Shown here piece after piece: positions 1 through 9,786 of a stretch of DNA of 64,000 bases. Each line of letters opens with the position of its first letter. The stretch's first letter is position 1. Origin of the DNA: Rhodocyclales bacterium. Lineage in GTDB: Bacteria > Pseudomonadota > Gammaproteobacteria > Burkholderiales > Rhodocyclaceae. The stretch lies in NCBI GenBank assembly GCA_016215645.1, contig JACRIX010000061.1:1-64000 (forward strand). The letters run 5' to 3'. The notes under the pieces were generated by a model that saw nothing but the letters and a program-made list of their open reading frames with translations, ran no database searches and was not told the DNA's origin. The translations under genes were made by a program, and so were the position numbers.

Positions 1-1568
<1,568 letters not shown>

Positions 1569-1601
1569 GGCGTCAGCCCCAAAGGATTGTCATTGGACTG
1601 A

Positions 1602-1629
1602 ACATGGTGATTCGCGCCGGAATTTCAAT
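1602..1629 (-). promoter_or_regulatory. sigma-32 (heat-shock) promoter of clpB
   Basis: Read on the minus strand, ATTGAAA (1629-1623) is followed after 13 nt by CACCATGT (1609-1602). This closely matches the RpoH consensus (CTTGAAA, 11-16 nt, CCCCATnT). The predicted start near 1596 gives a leader of about 28 nt before the clpB ATG. A 7-bp inverted repeat (1615-1621 with 1632-1638) overlaps the -35 region. Confidence 0.7.
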
Positions 1630-1651
1630 CCTCCGGCGACAATCGTCTGCG

Positions 1652-2635
1652 CTAGCGTCGCCCCTGCTGGCTCTGGAAATACACCACTTTGCGCGCCCGC
1701 ATCACCTCGCCCAGCGGACGGTGCTCCGCAAGGGCAATCCAGGGGTCGAAGGCCGCCGCCTCGATCGCGGCGGCCAGTTCGCGGCCCTCCGGCGACGCGG
1801 GGTCCTGCGGCGGCAGGCTCAGCACACCGACCGTAAGGTAGGGCGCGACATCCTCGGGCCAGTCGACCGACGCATCCTCGATCGGCGTGCGCGCCTCATC
1901 GACGAAAAACTGCAATTGCAGTTCGAAGCGCAACGGCCCCTGCATCAGGTGCCGGGTGAAGTCTCCCGCCCAGTCACCGGAGGCTCCTGGCCGTGGCGGG
2001 CCGCCGGCAGCCAGCATCCGCACCCGCGCCGCATAGGGCCCGCAGGATATGGGCGCGGCAGAAAAAAAGTTCTCCGTGGCGAACCCGGAAAACGGACGCT
2101 TGAAGGCTTCGCCCAGGCGCTTCATCATCTTCAAGGCGCCGAACAGGCCGTAGCGCTTCACCAGATAGCCGAGCAGCGGCCCCGGACCTTTGACCAGGTT
2201 TTTCGCCAGCCCAACGAACTCGTCGGCCCCGGCGAAGGCAAAGGCCGGGTGGTTGATCAGCAGGAAGTCCTGGGCATCGGTCGCTCCCGACCCAAGCGCA
2301 CCCGGGCCGCTGACCCCCTTGAGCTTGACCGAGAAGCCCCGGATGTCGGGCTTGCGGTCGGCCTGGCGATCAGGGCCGCCATTCGACAGGCGCACCCAGG
2401 CATCGAAGGTCGTCGGTGCCGCGAACAGGCCATGGCGGGCATGTGCCGGCAGATCGCCCAGCACCTCCAGGCTGCCCTGGAGGCCCAACTGCTGCTTGCG
2501 ATGCAGCGCCCGCCCCTTGCCGTACTTCGCCGACTTGGCGGCCTGGATCAGCTCGAAATCGCGCGCATACGCGGCATGACGTTCGGCTTCGTCGGCGCCG
2601 ACCACCTCCTTCCAACCGGTTCCCGGAGCGACCAT
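1652..2635 (-). CDS. catalase-related heme protein
   Basis: A 327-aa protein with the catalase-fold signature: HARHGLF near residue 66, then RLSNG, RGFSVKL and [13 protein letters not shown], which match the distal-side core of heme catalases. It is much shorter than typical catalases (about 480-700 aa). I do not see the canonical proximal RxxxYxDT heme-tyrosine motif before the C-terminus ([11 protein letters not shown]), so peroxidase or catalase activity is not assured. There is no signal peptide. The start lies 10 bp after the DUF1304 gene stop, so the two are probably one transcript. Family assignment is confident; the reaction is not. Confidence 0.75.
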   Translation of the reverse strand: MVAPGTGWKEVVGADEAERHAAYARDFELIQAAKSAKYGKGRALHRKQQLGLQGSLEVLGDLPAHARHGLFAAPTTFDAWVRLSNGGPDRQADRKPDIRGFSVKLKGVSGPGALGSGATDAQDFLLINHPAFAFAGADEFVGLAKNLVKGPGPLLGYLVKRYGLFGALKMMKRLGEAFKRPFSGFATENFFSAAPISCGPYAARVRMLAAGGPPRPGASGDWAGDFTRHLMQGPLRFELQLQFFVDEARTPIEDASVDWPEDVAPYLTVGVLSLPPQDPASPEGRELAAAIEAAAFDPWIALAEHRPLGEVMRARKVVYFQSQQGRR

Positions 2636-2645
2636 GGCTCGCTGC

Positions 2646-3005
2646 CTAGGCGAACAACAGGGCGGCCAGCGCGAACACGGCAGGCCCGGCCTGGAGGTAC
2701 ATGATGCGCGGCGTTACCGTCATGCCGCCATAGATGCCAGCGACGACCACGCACGCCAGGAAGAACATCTGGATGTGAAGCCCGCTCGGGCCCGGATAGA
2801 CCACTCCCCAGAGCAGACCGGCCGCAAGAAAGCCGTTGTAGAGGCCCTGATTGGCCGCCAGCACTTTCGAATCCTCGGCCTTTTGGGCCGTGTTGCCAAA
2901 GATCTTCAGGCCTTTCGGTGTGGTCCACAGGAACATCTCAAGGTAGAGGAAGTACAGGTGTTCAAGGGCCACCAATACCACCAGCGCGTTACCGAGAAGC
3001 TTCAT
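2646..3005 (-). CDS. DUF1304 small membrane protein
   Basis: A 119-aa, four-helix integral membrane protein of the DUF1304 family. The characteristic start is MKLLGNALVVLVALEHLYFLYLE, here broken as MKLLGNALVV and EHLYFLYLEMF, with NQGLYNGFLAAGL in the second helix. The ATG at 3003-3005 is chosen over an upstream in-frame start at 3122 because it begins at the family N-terminus and follows an AAAGGA ribosome site. It is first in a two-gene unit with the catalase-related gene and diverges from the phasin gene. Its biochemical role is unknown. Confidence 0.8.
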   Translation of the reverse strand: MKLLGNALVVLVALEHLYFLYLEMFLWTTPKGLKIFGNTAQKAEDSKVLAANQGLYNGFLAAGLLWGVVYPGPSGLHIQMFFLACVVVAGIYGGMTVTPRIMYLQAGPAVFALAALLFA

Positions 3006-3093
3006 GGTTGATCCTTTGCGACGTAAAATGACTCCGGCAAGTATCCACCACCCGCGCCCCGGAAACAACACCCGGCGCGGAAGGCGCCCCCCC

Positions 3094-3151
3094 TTGACAT
3101 AGGTCAGGGTCTCGTAAGCCATTGGTGTTACATTGAATCTTTCGATTCAAT
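3094..3151 (+). promoter_or_regulatory. phasin upstream region: FNR-like box and leader hairpin
   Basis: TTGAC-ATAG-GTCAG at 3094-3107 resembles the FNR/ANR dyad (TTGAT, 4 nt, ATCAA); its first six bases could equally be a -35 element (TTGACA). Downstream, ATTGAATC (3132-3139) and GATTCAAT (3144-3151) form a perfect 8-bp stem with a 4-nt loop just before the phasin Shine-Dalgarno. No convincing -10 box follows at 17 nt. Oxygen-responsive control is an inference. Confidence 0.35.
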
Positions 3152-3166
3152 CACAGGAGAAGGATC

Positions 3167-3682
3167 ATGGCAGGCAAAGTCGAACAATTCAGCGAATTGC
3201 AGCGCAAGAACATGGAAGCCGCCATGCGTCTGGCGCAGCTTTCGATCGAGAACTCGCAGCGCATCATGGCCCTGCAAACCGAGCTGGCGAAAGAGATGTT
3301 CCAGTCCGGCGTGGAGAATGCCAAGGCCCAGACCACCGCCCGCGATCCGCAGGCGATGATGCAATTGCGCACCCAGTATGCCCAGGAGACCACGCAACGC
3401 ATGGTCGCCGCCGCCCAGCAGATCGCCGAGATCGGCAACGGCGCCCGCGCCGAATTCGCGCGCCTGATCACCGAGCAACTCGCCTCGGGCAGCCAGGACA
3501 TGGCCGAGTCCTTCCAGGCCTTCATGAAGAACCTGCCGGGCCAGACGCCGAACATGATGGAGTCCTTCCAGCAGGCGATCGCCACCGCCAACCAGGCTTT
3601 CGAGCAGATCGCCAAGACCTCCACCGCCGCCATGAACACCGTCGGCGAGTCGGTCAAGAAGGCCGGCGCCAAGCGCAAGTAA
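3167..3682 (+). CDS. phasin family protein
   Basis: Granule-associated protein that coats polyhydroxyalkanoate inclusions. The 171-aa sequence is almost entirely amphipathic helix rich in Q, A, M and E. It has the phasin-type run ENSQRIMALQTELAKEMF near residue 30 and a lysine-rich tail (KKAGAKRK) and no membrane or signal segment. The ATG is preceded by AGGAGAAGG. It is monocistronic, closed by a strong terminator at 3708-3739. It implies PHA storage in the host. Confidence 0.85.
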   Translation: MAGKVEQFSELQRKNMEAAMRLAQLSIENSQRIMALQTELAKEMFQSGVENAKAQTTARDPQAMMQLRTQYAQETTQRMVAAAQQIAEIGNGARAEFARLITEQLASGSQDMAESFQAFMKNLPGQTPNMMESFQQAIATANQAFEQIAKTSTAAMNTVGESVKKAGAKRK

Positions 3683-3707
3683 GCATCAGGGAGGAGGAGC
3701 CCCCCGG

Positions 3708-3739
3708 ACGGCTGGCCGCGCAAGCGGTCAGCCGTTTTT
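3708..3739 (+). terminator. Rho-independent terminator of the phasin gene
   Basis: A 12-bp stem (3708-3719 with 3724-3735) closed by a GCAA tetraloop is followed by a T-run (TTTTT). It overlaps the moaE stop codon by 2 bp but is oriented for the plus strand only, because no T-run follows on the minus side. Confidence 0.85.
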
Positions 3740-4217
3740 ATTGTGCGCAGCCGCTCCAGCGCTCCGCGGCCGCATCGTCGCTGTCGCGGGCATCGACCCA
3801 GTGTCCGCCCTGCGGGGTCTCTTCCTTCTTCCAGAAGGGTGCGCGAGTCTTCAGGTAGTCCATGATGAATTCGCAGGCGGCGAAGGCATCACCGCGATGC
3901 GATGAGGCCACCGCGACGAAGACGATCCGGTCGCCCGGCAGCAGGCGGCCGACCCGGTGAATGACGCGCACGCCGAGCAGTTCCCAGCGCGCTTGTGCCT
4001 GGACCACGATTTCCTGCAGCGCCTTCTCGGTCATGCCGGGATAGTGCTCCAGGGTCATGGCCTTCACGGCGGCGACCGTACTGGCTTCGCCCTCCGCCTT
4101 GTCGGCGCGCACCAGACCGACGAAGCTCGCCACCGCGCCAACATCGTCACGCCCGGCACTCAGCGCCGCGATTTCGTTGCCGCTGTCGAAGTCGGCTTCC
4201 TGGACGCTGACGCTCAT
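3738..4217 (-). CDS. moaE: molybdopterin synthase catalytic subunit MoaE
   Basis: Large subunit of molybdopterin synthase; with thiocarboxylated MoaD it puts the dithiolene sulfurs into precursor Z (cPMP). The 159-aa protein has the diagnostic stretches FVGLVR (residue 32), LEHYPGM (57), HRVGRLLPGD (87), SSHRGDAF (105) and KTRAPFWKKE (123). K123 and K130 have the same 7-residue spacing as the catalytic lysines K119/K126 of the E. coli enzyme. It starts 1 bp after the moaD stop, the usual arrangement of the two subunits. Confidence 0.95.
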   Translation of the reverse strand: MSVSVQEADFDSGNEIAALSAGRDDVGAVASFVGLVRADKAEGEASTVAAVKAMTLEHYPGMTEKALQEIVVQAQARWELLGVRVIHRVGRLLPGDRIVFVAVASSHRGDAFAACEFIMDYLKTRAPFWKKEETPQGGHWVDARDSDDAAAERWSGCAQ

Positions 4218-4218
4218 C

Positions 4219-4473
4219 TCAGCCCCCGGTCACCGGCGGGAAGAAGGCCACCTCGTCGCCGGACTTGACGGCGGCGTCGAGGCCGACCATTTGCTGATTC
4301 ACCGCCACGCGCAGGTTCCTGGTCGTCGCCAGCGCCACCCAGGGATCGCCGCGCGTGGCGAGGTGATCGCGCAATGCGCCGGCGGTGCTGACACCCGACG
4401 GCAGGGCCAGGGACTCGGCGCCGACGCCGAGCGCCTCACGCAGGCCGGCGAAAAAAAGGACTTTGATCGTCAT
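4219..4473 (-). CDS. moaD: molybdopterin synthase sulfur carrier subunit MoaD
   Basis: Ubiquitin-fold sulfur carrier of molybdopterin synthase. It is 84 aa and ends in the required Gly-Gly (FFPPVTGG), the site of adenylation and thiocarboxylation. The family core VAVNQQ and DEVAFFPPV is present. The ATG at 4471-4473 is preferred over a start at 4530 because the protein then begins MTIKVLFFAGLRE, the normal family N-terminus. It lies between moeA (7-bp gap) and moaE (1-bp gap). Confidence 0.95.
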   Translation of the reverse strand: MTIKVLFFAGLREALGVGAESLALPSGVSTAGALRDHLATRGDPWVALATTRNLRVAVNQQMVGLDAAVKSGDEVAFFPPVTGG

Positions 4474-4480
4474 CGTTTGA

Positions 4481-5686
4481 CTATAGCAGCTCGGAAAAGG
4501 GCAGGAAGCGCAGCATGTCGCCGGATGCAATGGCGCGGCGCGGCGGATTGTCGATCAGGCCGTCGGCCCAGGTGCAGGAAGTGAGCACTCCGGAACTCTG
4601 GTTGGCGAACAGGTCGAGCCCGCCGGTTTCGTTGATCCTGGCGCGCAGGAACTCGCGGCGTGGATCGCCCTTGTAATCGAAATCCGCCTGTAACGCGCGC
4701 GCCCTTGGCCTCAGTTCGGAAGCGCCCTGCGCCTTGAGGATGAAGGGCCGCACCAGCATCAGGAAGGTGACGAAGCTCGACACCGGATTGCCCGGCAGGC
4801 CGATGAAGGCCGACCCGCCCTCGCCCGCCGGCCGCCGCACGCTGCCGAAGGCCAGCGGCTTGCCCGGCTTGATGGCGATCTTCCACAGATCGAGCGAGCC
4901 TTCGGCCTCGACCGCGGGCTTGACGTGGTCTTCCTCGCCGACCGAAACGCCGCCGCTGGTCAGGATCAGGTCGTTGCCGGCGGCGGCGGAGCGCAGGGCG
5001 GCGCGCGTGGCCTCGCGGGTATCGGGCACGATGCCGAGGTCGGCGACCACGCAGCCCAGGCCTTCGAGCAGGGCCCGCAGCGTATAGCGATTCGAGTTGT
5101 AGATGCCGCCCGGTTTGAGTGGTTCGCCCGGCATCGCCAGTTCGTCGCCGGTGGAAAACAGTGCCACGCGCAGGCGCCGGAACACCCGCAATTGCGCCGC
5201 GCCCACCGAGGCGGCAACGCCGACATGGGCGGCCGTGAGTCGCGTACCCGGGGTCAGCACCTCGGCACCGGCGGCGATGTCCTCGCCGCGACGGCGGATC
5301 CACTCGCCGGGATGCGGCACATGGTTCACCGTGATCGCCTCGCCCGCGACGCTGCACAGCTCCTGCATCACCACCGCATCGGCGCCGACCGGCACCGGCG
5401 CGCCGGTGAAGATGCGCGCCGCCGTGCCCGGCGCCAGGCTGTGGCCGACGCTGCCGGCGGGTATGCGCTGCGCCACGACAAGCGCGGACCCGCTTGCCGG
5501 CAGGTCGGCGCAACGCAAGGCATAGCCGTCCATCGAGCTGTTGTCGAGCGGCGGCACGTCTATGGGCGAGCGCAGGCCTTCGGCGAGAATGCGGCCGGCA
5601 GCCGAGTGCGTCGCCACGCTCTCCGTCGCTTTCAGGGGCACGGCACCCGCCAACAGGCGCGCCAACGCGTCGTCGTAGTCAAGCAT
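4481..5686 (-). CDS. moeA: molybdopterin molybdenumtransferase MoeA
   Basis: Inserts molybdate into adenylylated molybdopterin. The 401-aa protein has the family motifs PPLDNSSMDGYA near residue 43, GAVVMQE-like DAVVMQE, STGDEL, TSGGVSVGEEDHVK and GLPGNPVSSFVTF. Length is normal. The ATG at 5684-5686 overlaps the end of mobB by 8 bp and gives the usual N-terminus (MLDYDDALARLL). Together with mobB, moaD and moaE it forms the later half of the Mo-cofactor pathway; moaA and moaC are not in the window. Confidence 0.95.
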   Translation of the reverse strand: MLDYDDALARLLAGAVPLKATESVATHSAAGRILAEGLRSPIDVPPLDNSSMDGYALRCADLPASGSALVVAQRIPAGSVGHSLAPGTAARIFTGAPVPVGADAVVMQELCSVAGEAITVNHVPHPGEWIRRRGEDIAAGAEVLTPGTRLTAAHVGVAASVGAAQLRVFRRLRVALFSTGDELAMPGEPLKPGGIYNSNRYTLRALLEGLGCVVADLGIVPDTREATRAALRSAAAGNDLILTSGGVSVGEEDHVKPAVEAEGSLDLWKIAIKPGKPLAFGSVRRPAGEGGSAFIGLPGNPVSSFVTFLMLVRPFILKAQGASELRPRARALQADFDYKGDPRREFLRARINETGGLDLFANQSSGVLTSCTWADGLIDNPPRRAIASGDMLRFLPFSELL

Positions 5687-6194
5687 TCCGGAACCCCAGG
5701 TGACGAAGGATGAAAGCCGCGATCGCGTCGCGGTCGTTGAGTTCGAGTATCGGCAACGTCGTCTTCCCCGCCAGCGCCGCCGGGTCATCGGTGGCGACGG
5801 CGACGATGGTCTCGACGCCGGTGCCGGCGATCAGCGGCTTGCCCACCGACGGGCGATGCACTTCCAGTTTGGGAATCGGCGTCTGCTTGAAGCCTTCCAC
5901 CAACACCAGGTCGCAGTCCGAGAAGCGCGCCATCTGGTCATCGAACGACGGCTCGGGCGCACCGCGCAATTCGTGCATCAGCACCCAGCGGTGGTCGGAG
6001 ACCAGTAGCACCTCGGAGCAGCCCGCCTCGCGCAGGCGGTAGGAATCCTTGCCCGGCTGATCGATGTCGAAACGGTGGTGGGCGTGCTTGATCAGCGAGA
6101 CCCGCAGACCAGCTGCATTGAGGCGCGGAATCAGTTCCTCCAGCAGGGTGGTTTTGCCCGAGCCGGAAAATCCGGCGAGTCCGAATACCTTCAT
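5679..6194 (-). CDS. mobB: molybdopterin-guanine dinucleotide biosynthesis protein MobB
   Basis: GTP-binding adaptor that helps form the guanine-dinucleotide version of the molybdenum cofactor. The 171-aa protein has Walker A GFSGSGKTT (residues 8-16), then SLIKHAHHRFDID, DSYRLREAG and LVLVEGFKQTPIPKLEVHR, all typical of MobB. Its start sits in an ATGA overlap with the upstream ATP-grasp-like gene, and its end overlaps moeA by 8 bp, so translation is probably coupled along the run. Confidence 0.93.
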   Translation of the reverse strand: MKVFGLAGFSGSGKTTLLEELIPRLNAAGLRVSLIKHAHHRFDIDQPGKDSYRLREAGCSEVLLVSDHRWVLMHELRGAPEPSFDDQMARFSDCDLVLVEGFKQTPIPKLEVHRPSVGKPLIAGTGVETIVAVATDDPAALAGKTTLPILELNDRDAIAAFILRHLGFRNA

Positions 6195-7486
6195 GCCACG
6201 GCCTCCGGCGACGGCACGGTCAGCACCGGCGCGAATCCCCCGCCGGGGGTGCGGAAATTGGTGGTCTGACCCTGCCACAGGCGCGCCGCGATCAACTGCA
6301 CGTGGCCGGCATAGACATAGTTGCGCAGGTCGAGCTTGAGTTCCACCGGCGCTTCCCCAACCCGCAAGGTGCGTGACGAGGGCGGCACCAGGGCCTGGGC
6401 GATGTAATTGCCGGCCAGGACTTCCTCGAATACGCGCCTGGTCATCTTGTCGCCGCGATAGGCGGCCTTCGAGCCATAGCCCGCCGCCGGCTTGAAGAAG
6501 AGCTGCCGGCGCCGCGCCCAGAGATCATCCGCCATGTGCGGCTGAACCAGTTCAGTGCGCGGAATCTTCGCCGCCAGTATCGACCGCGTTTCCGCATCCA
6601 CGCCCCATGAGGCGAGCCGGGCCTCGTCGCACAGTGCCACCAGGTTGCGCTTGTCGGCATACAGCGCATGGGCCTGCGGATGCGGCGTGATCAGCGCGGC
6701 GTCGGCCAGCCAGGCGGCGCGCAGCGCGGCACTGGCCGGTGCATCCAGCGTGAAGTCGGTGAGCCGGTTGTACACCAGGTCGATGCGCAGGTCCCTGCAC
6801 CACAATCCGCCATCGCGAACCGCCAGCTCGGCCGGATCGCAGATCACGGCGCGGATGCCGGCCTGCTCGAAGAGGCGCTGGAACAGCACGAATTCGGGAT
6901 ACAGGTATTGCCCGCGCGGGGCTTCGTCGACGATGGCCACGCTGCGCAGCGGCGTGACGTTGCCTGCGCCGTCGGCGTACGCCCGCCACTCGGCGCGGAA
7001 CATTTCAAGGAAGAGGTGCTCCGGGGTGTCGGCGCCGAGGTCGCCCGGCAAGAGTGCTTCGACATCGTCGCAGCAGGCCTTCTGCGCGCGGGCCAGCAGC
7101 GCATTGAGCAGGCCGCCGCCGGCATTGGTGTTGATCTCGATCAGTTGCGGACCGCTGATACCGAGATGGAAGTCATAGCCGAGGAAGACCCCGCGCGCCG
7201 GCGTCGCGTGCCGCGCGCTCTCCGGCGCCCAGGACAGGACATGCGCGCGGTACGCCGGCAGGGCCACCACGCGCTCGACGGCGGCCACCAGCCGCGCCAT
7301 GCGCGCCACGTGCTCGGCACCGACGAAGGCCACCGAGGACGAAAACAAGTGCGGACGCCCCGCCATGACCTCGGCGTGGAAGCCGGGACTGACGCGCTCC
7401 AGTTCCACCTCCAGGCGCCCGCGGTCAAGCGAGACGCACTGGCAGTCGGCATTCAGGCGCTCGGCGAGTTGGATGCTGCTGTTCAT
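6191..7486 (-). CDS. ATP-grasp-like protein of unknown function
   Basis: A 431-aa soluble protein that I do not recognise as a named enzyme. Features that suggest an ATP-grasp ligase fold are LIEINTNAGGG near residue 115, DLVYNRLTDF, a lysine in FFKPAAGYGSKAAY that fits the nucleotide-binding strand, and ELKLDLRNYVYAGHVQLIAARLWQGQ near the C-terminus. It is joined by ATGA overlaps both to the helicase upstream (7483-7486) and to mobB downstream (6191-6194). A role linked to Mo-cofactor work is only suggested by this context. Coding status is secure; function is open. Confidence 0.7.
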   Translation of the reverse strand: MNSSIQLAERLNADCQCVSLDRGRLEVELERVSPGFHAEVMAGRPHLFSSSVAFVGAEHVARMARLVAAVERVVALPAYRAHVLSWAPESARHATPARGVFLGYDFHLGISGPQLIEINTNAGGGLLNALLARAQKACCDDVEALLPGDLGADTPEHLFLEMFRAEWRAYADGAGNVTPLRSVAIVDEAPRGQYLYPEFVLFQRLFEQAGIRAVICDPAELAVRDGGLWCRDLRIDLVYNRLTDFTLDAPASAALRAAWLADAALITPHPQAHALYADKRNLVALCDEARLASWGVDAETRSILAAKIPRTELVQPHMADDLWARRRQLFFKPAAGYGSKAAYRGDKMTRRVFEEVLAGNYIAQALVPPSSRTLRVGEAPVELKLDLRNYVYAGHVQLIAARLWQGQTTNFRTPGGGFAPVLTVPSPEAVA

Positions 7487-9462
7487 GTCTCCGATTTTAC
7501 CGGCTGGGCGCCAACGAAGAAGGCCTCGACATCGGCGATCTCGCGCGTGCGCCGCATCGGCGGCAGCGAGCGCCACACCGCCTTGCCGTAGGGTTTGCCG
7601 GTCAGTCGCGGGTCGCAGATCATCAGCACGCCGCGGTCGTCCTCGTCGCGGATCAGGCGGCCCGAGCCCTGTTTCATGCTGATCACGGCGCGCGGCAGCT
7701 GGTATTCCATGAAGGGATTGCGCCCCGCCGCGCGCAACTTGTCGATGCGCGCGGCGAGCACCGGATCGTCGGGCGGGGCGAAGGGCAGCTTGTCGATCAC
7801 CACCAGCGAAAGCGCTTCGCCGCGCACGTCCACGCCCTCCCAGAAGCTCTGGCTGGCCACCAGGATCGCATTGCCGAGGAAGCGGAAGCGCTCCAGCAGC
7901 TCGCTGCGCGAACCCTCGCCCTGCATCAAGAGCGGCAGGTCGAGCCCCTCCGCGGCGAGCTTTTCCTGCAGCAGCTCGCGGAGGCGACGCATCGCGCGCA
8001 AGCTGGTGCACAACACGAAAGCCCGCCCGCCGGAAGCGCGGATCGCCGGCCAGGCGGCCTCCGCCACCGCCTCCTGGTAAAGCGGGCTGTTCGGGTCGGG
8101 CATGTGCGTCGGCGCGTACAGCAGCGCGTTCTTCTCATAGTCGAAGGGGCTGCCCCAGACGCCCGTGACGGCCTCGGCCAGGCCCAGCTCGCCGCAGTAA
8201 TGCGAGAAATTGCTGCCCACGGCGAGCGTCGCCGAGGTAAAGATCCAGGCGCGCGGATGGCCCTCCATCTGGCGCTGGAAGATTGGCGCGATGTCCAGCG
8301 GCGTGAGATTGAGGGATAGCGCCTGCAGGTACACCTCGACCCACTTGACGACCTCGTCCCCCCCCGCGACTTCGGGATCGGCACTGCCACCGCGCCAGCG
8401 CTGCAGGGCCGCCGCCAGCTCCTGGCTGCGGCGCAGGCAGTTGGCCAGGCCCTCGCCGCGCTCGGCCTGGGTGCCGAGATGACGGTCAAGCTCGGCGATC
8501 GCCGCCGCCAGGCCATGCAGGGCCTCGATGAACGCGGCCTCGGACTCGATGCGCGCCGCCGGCAGGCGCAGGTTCTCGCCCTTCACCGCCAGGCGCAGGT
8601 CACGGGCCGCCTTGTCCAGCACGTTCGCCGCGTCCTGCAAGGGGGCGTAATCCTTGGCCGAAACAATGCCTTCGTTACGGGTATCGCGCGCCAGCTCGAT
8701 GATCTGGTTGGTGGAGAGACTCTCGCCGAAGAACAGGCCGGCGACCTCGGGCAACTGGTGGGCTTCGTCGAAGATGATGGTATTGCAGGCCGGCAGCAAC
8801 TCGCCCATGCCCTCGTCCTTGAGCATGACATCGGCAAAGAACAGGTGATGATTGACCACCACCACGTCGGCCATCAGCGCCTCCTGCCGCGCCGCCGTGA
8901 CGAAGCAGCCCTTGGCGTGGGGACATTCCTGGCCCAAGCAGTTTTCGCGCGTCGAGGTCGCCACCGCCCAGGCGCCCGAGTCCTCGGGCACGTCGTCGCA
9001 TTCCGCCTTGTCGCCAGTCCGGGTGCGCTCGGCAAAGCGCACGATCTTGCGCAGGTGTGTCGCCTCCTCGCGCGTGGCCAATCGCGCCGCCGACAGCGCG
9101 CGCTCCAGGTGATACGGACAGACGTAGTTGGCGCGCCCCTTGAGCAGGGCGATGGTCGCGCCCACGCCCAGCGCATCGCGCACCGTCGGCAGGTCGCGGT
9201 TGAAAAGCTGGTCTTGCAGGGTCTTGGTGCCGGTAGAGATGATCACTTTGCCGCCCGAGAGCAGCGCCGGCACCAGGTAGGCGAACGTCTTGCCGGTGCC
9301 GGTGCCGGCCTCGGCCACCAGCGCCTGGTTGTTCGTTATCGCCGCGGCGATGCACAGCGCCATTTCGACTTGCTGCGGACGCGCACGAAAGCCCGGTACG
9401 GCGCCGGCAAGCGGCCCCTCGGGGGCGAAGATGCGCTCAATGTGTTGCTTGGGATCGGGCAT
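7483..9462 (-). CDS. YoaA/DinG-family ATP-dependent DNA helicase
   Basis: XPD-like superfamily 2 helicase (5'-3') acting on damaged or structured DNA. The 659-aa protein has Walker A EAGTGTGKT (K59), STGTKTLQDQL, the iron-sulfur cysteines in NYVCPYH and NCLGQECPHAKGCF, Walker B-type FDEAHQLPE, and the C-terminal motif GSGRLIRDEDDRGV. The size and compact Fe-S region favour YoaA over the longer E. coli DinG. The ATG at 9460-9462 gives the expected start (MPDPKQHIERIF). First gene of the minus-strand run that continues into the Mo-cofactor genes. Confidence 0.88.
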   Translation of the reverse strand: MPDPKQHIERIFAPEGPLAGAVPGFRARPQQVEMALCIAAAITNNQALVAEAGTGTGKTFAYLVPALLSGGKVIISTGTKTLQDQLFNRDLPTVRDALGVGATIALLKGRANYVCPYHLERALSAARLATREEATHLRKIVRFAERTRTGDKAECDDVPEDSGAWAVATSTRENCLGQECPHAKGCFVTAARQEALMADVVVVNHHLFFADVMLKDEGMGELLPACNTIIFDEAHQLPEVAGLFFGESLSTNQIIELARDTRNEGIVSAKDYAPLQDAANVLDKAARDLRLAVKGENLRLPAARIESEAAFIEALHGLAAAIAELDRHLGTQAERGEGLANCLRRSQELAAALQRWRGGSADPEVAGGDEVVKWVEVYLQALSLNLTPLDIAPIFQRQMEGHPRAWIFTSATLAVGSNFSHYCGELGLAEAVTGVWGSPFDYEKNALLYAPTHMPDPNSPLYQEAVAEAAWPAIRASGGRAFVLCTSLRAMRRLRELLQEKLAAEGLDLPLLMQGEGSRSELLERFRFLGNAILVASQSFWEGVDVRGEALSLVVIDKLPFAPPDDPVLAARIDKLRAAGRNPFMEYQLPRAVISMKQGSGRLIRDEDDRGVLMICDPRLTGKPYGKAVWRSLPPMRRTREIADVEAFFVGAQPVKSET

Positions 9463-9506
9463 GGCGGGCGCGGCATGGTAGCACGCGCTGCCGGGGGCAA
9501 AGACAA

Positions 9507-9530
9507 GAGTCGGCGCTGGCGGCACGGCGA
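9507..9530 (+). repeat. dispersed 24-bp repeat, copy 1 (intergenic)
   Basis: GAGTCGGCGCTGG-CGGC-ACGGCGA in the 324-bp gap 9463-9786 between the divergent helicase and kinase genes. Apart from this element and undefined promoter DNA, I see nothing else supportable in the gap. It is one of at least 12 copies in the window. Confidence 0.7.
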
Positions 9531-9786
9531 TATGCAAACCCGGATGGACCAGGCGGCAAGGAGGGTGCCCATCCCGCAGGCGGTGGAGGAGGCGCTTGGC
9601 CTGGCGTGCACGCCCTCGCCGACGGTGCCCTCTCGCTGCCAGGACCGAGAGGTGCTCTGGTCGGACGAGGCCGACGCCGACCCGACCGACGACGGTCGAG
9701 CGCTGGATTGGAAACGGCAACGGGCACTGCCCGGCGAGCCCCACGACGGACTATCCATTGCTCGGCGGAAGACATAGACTGCGCGA

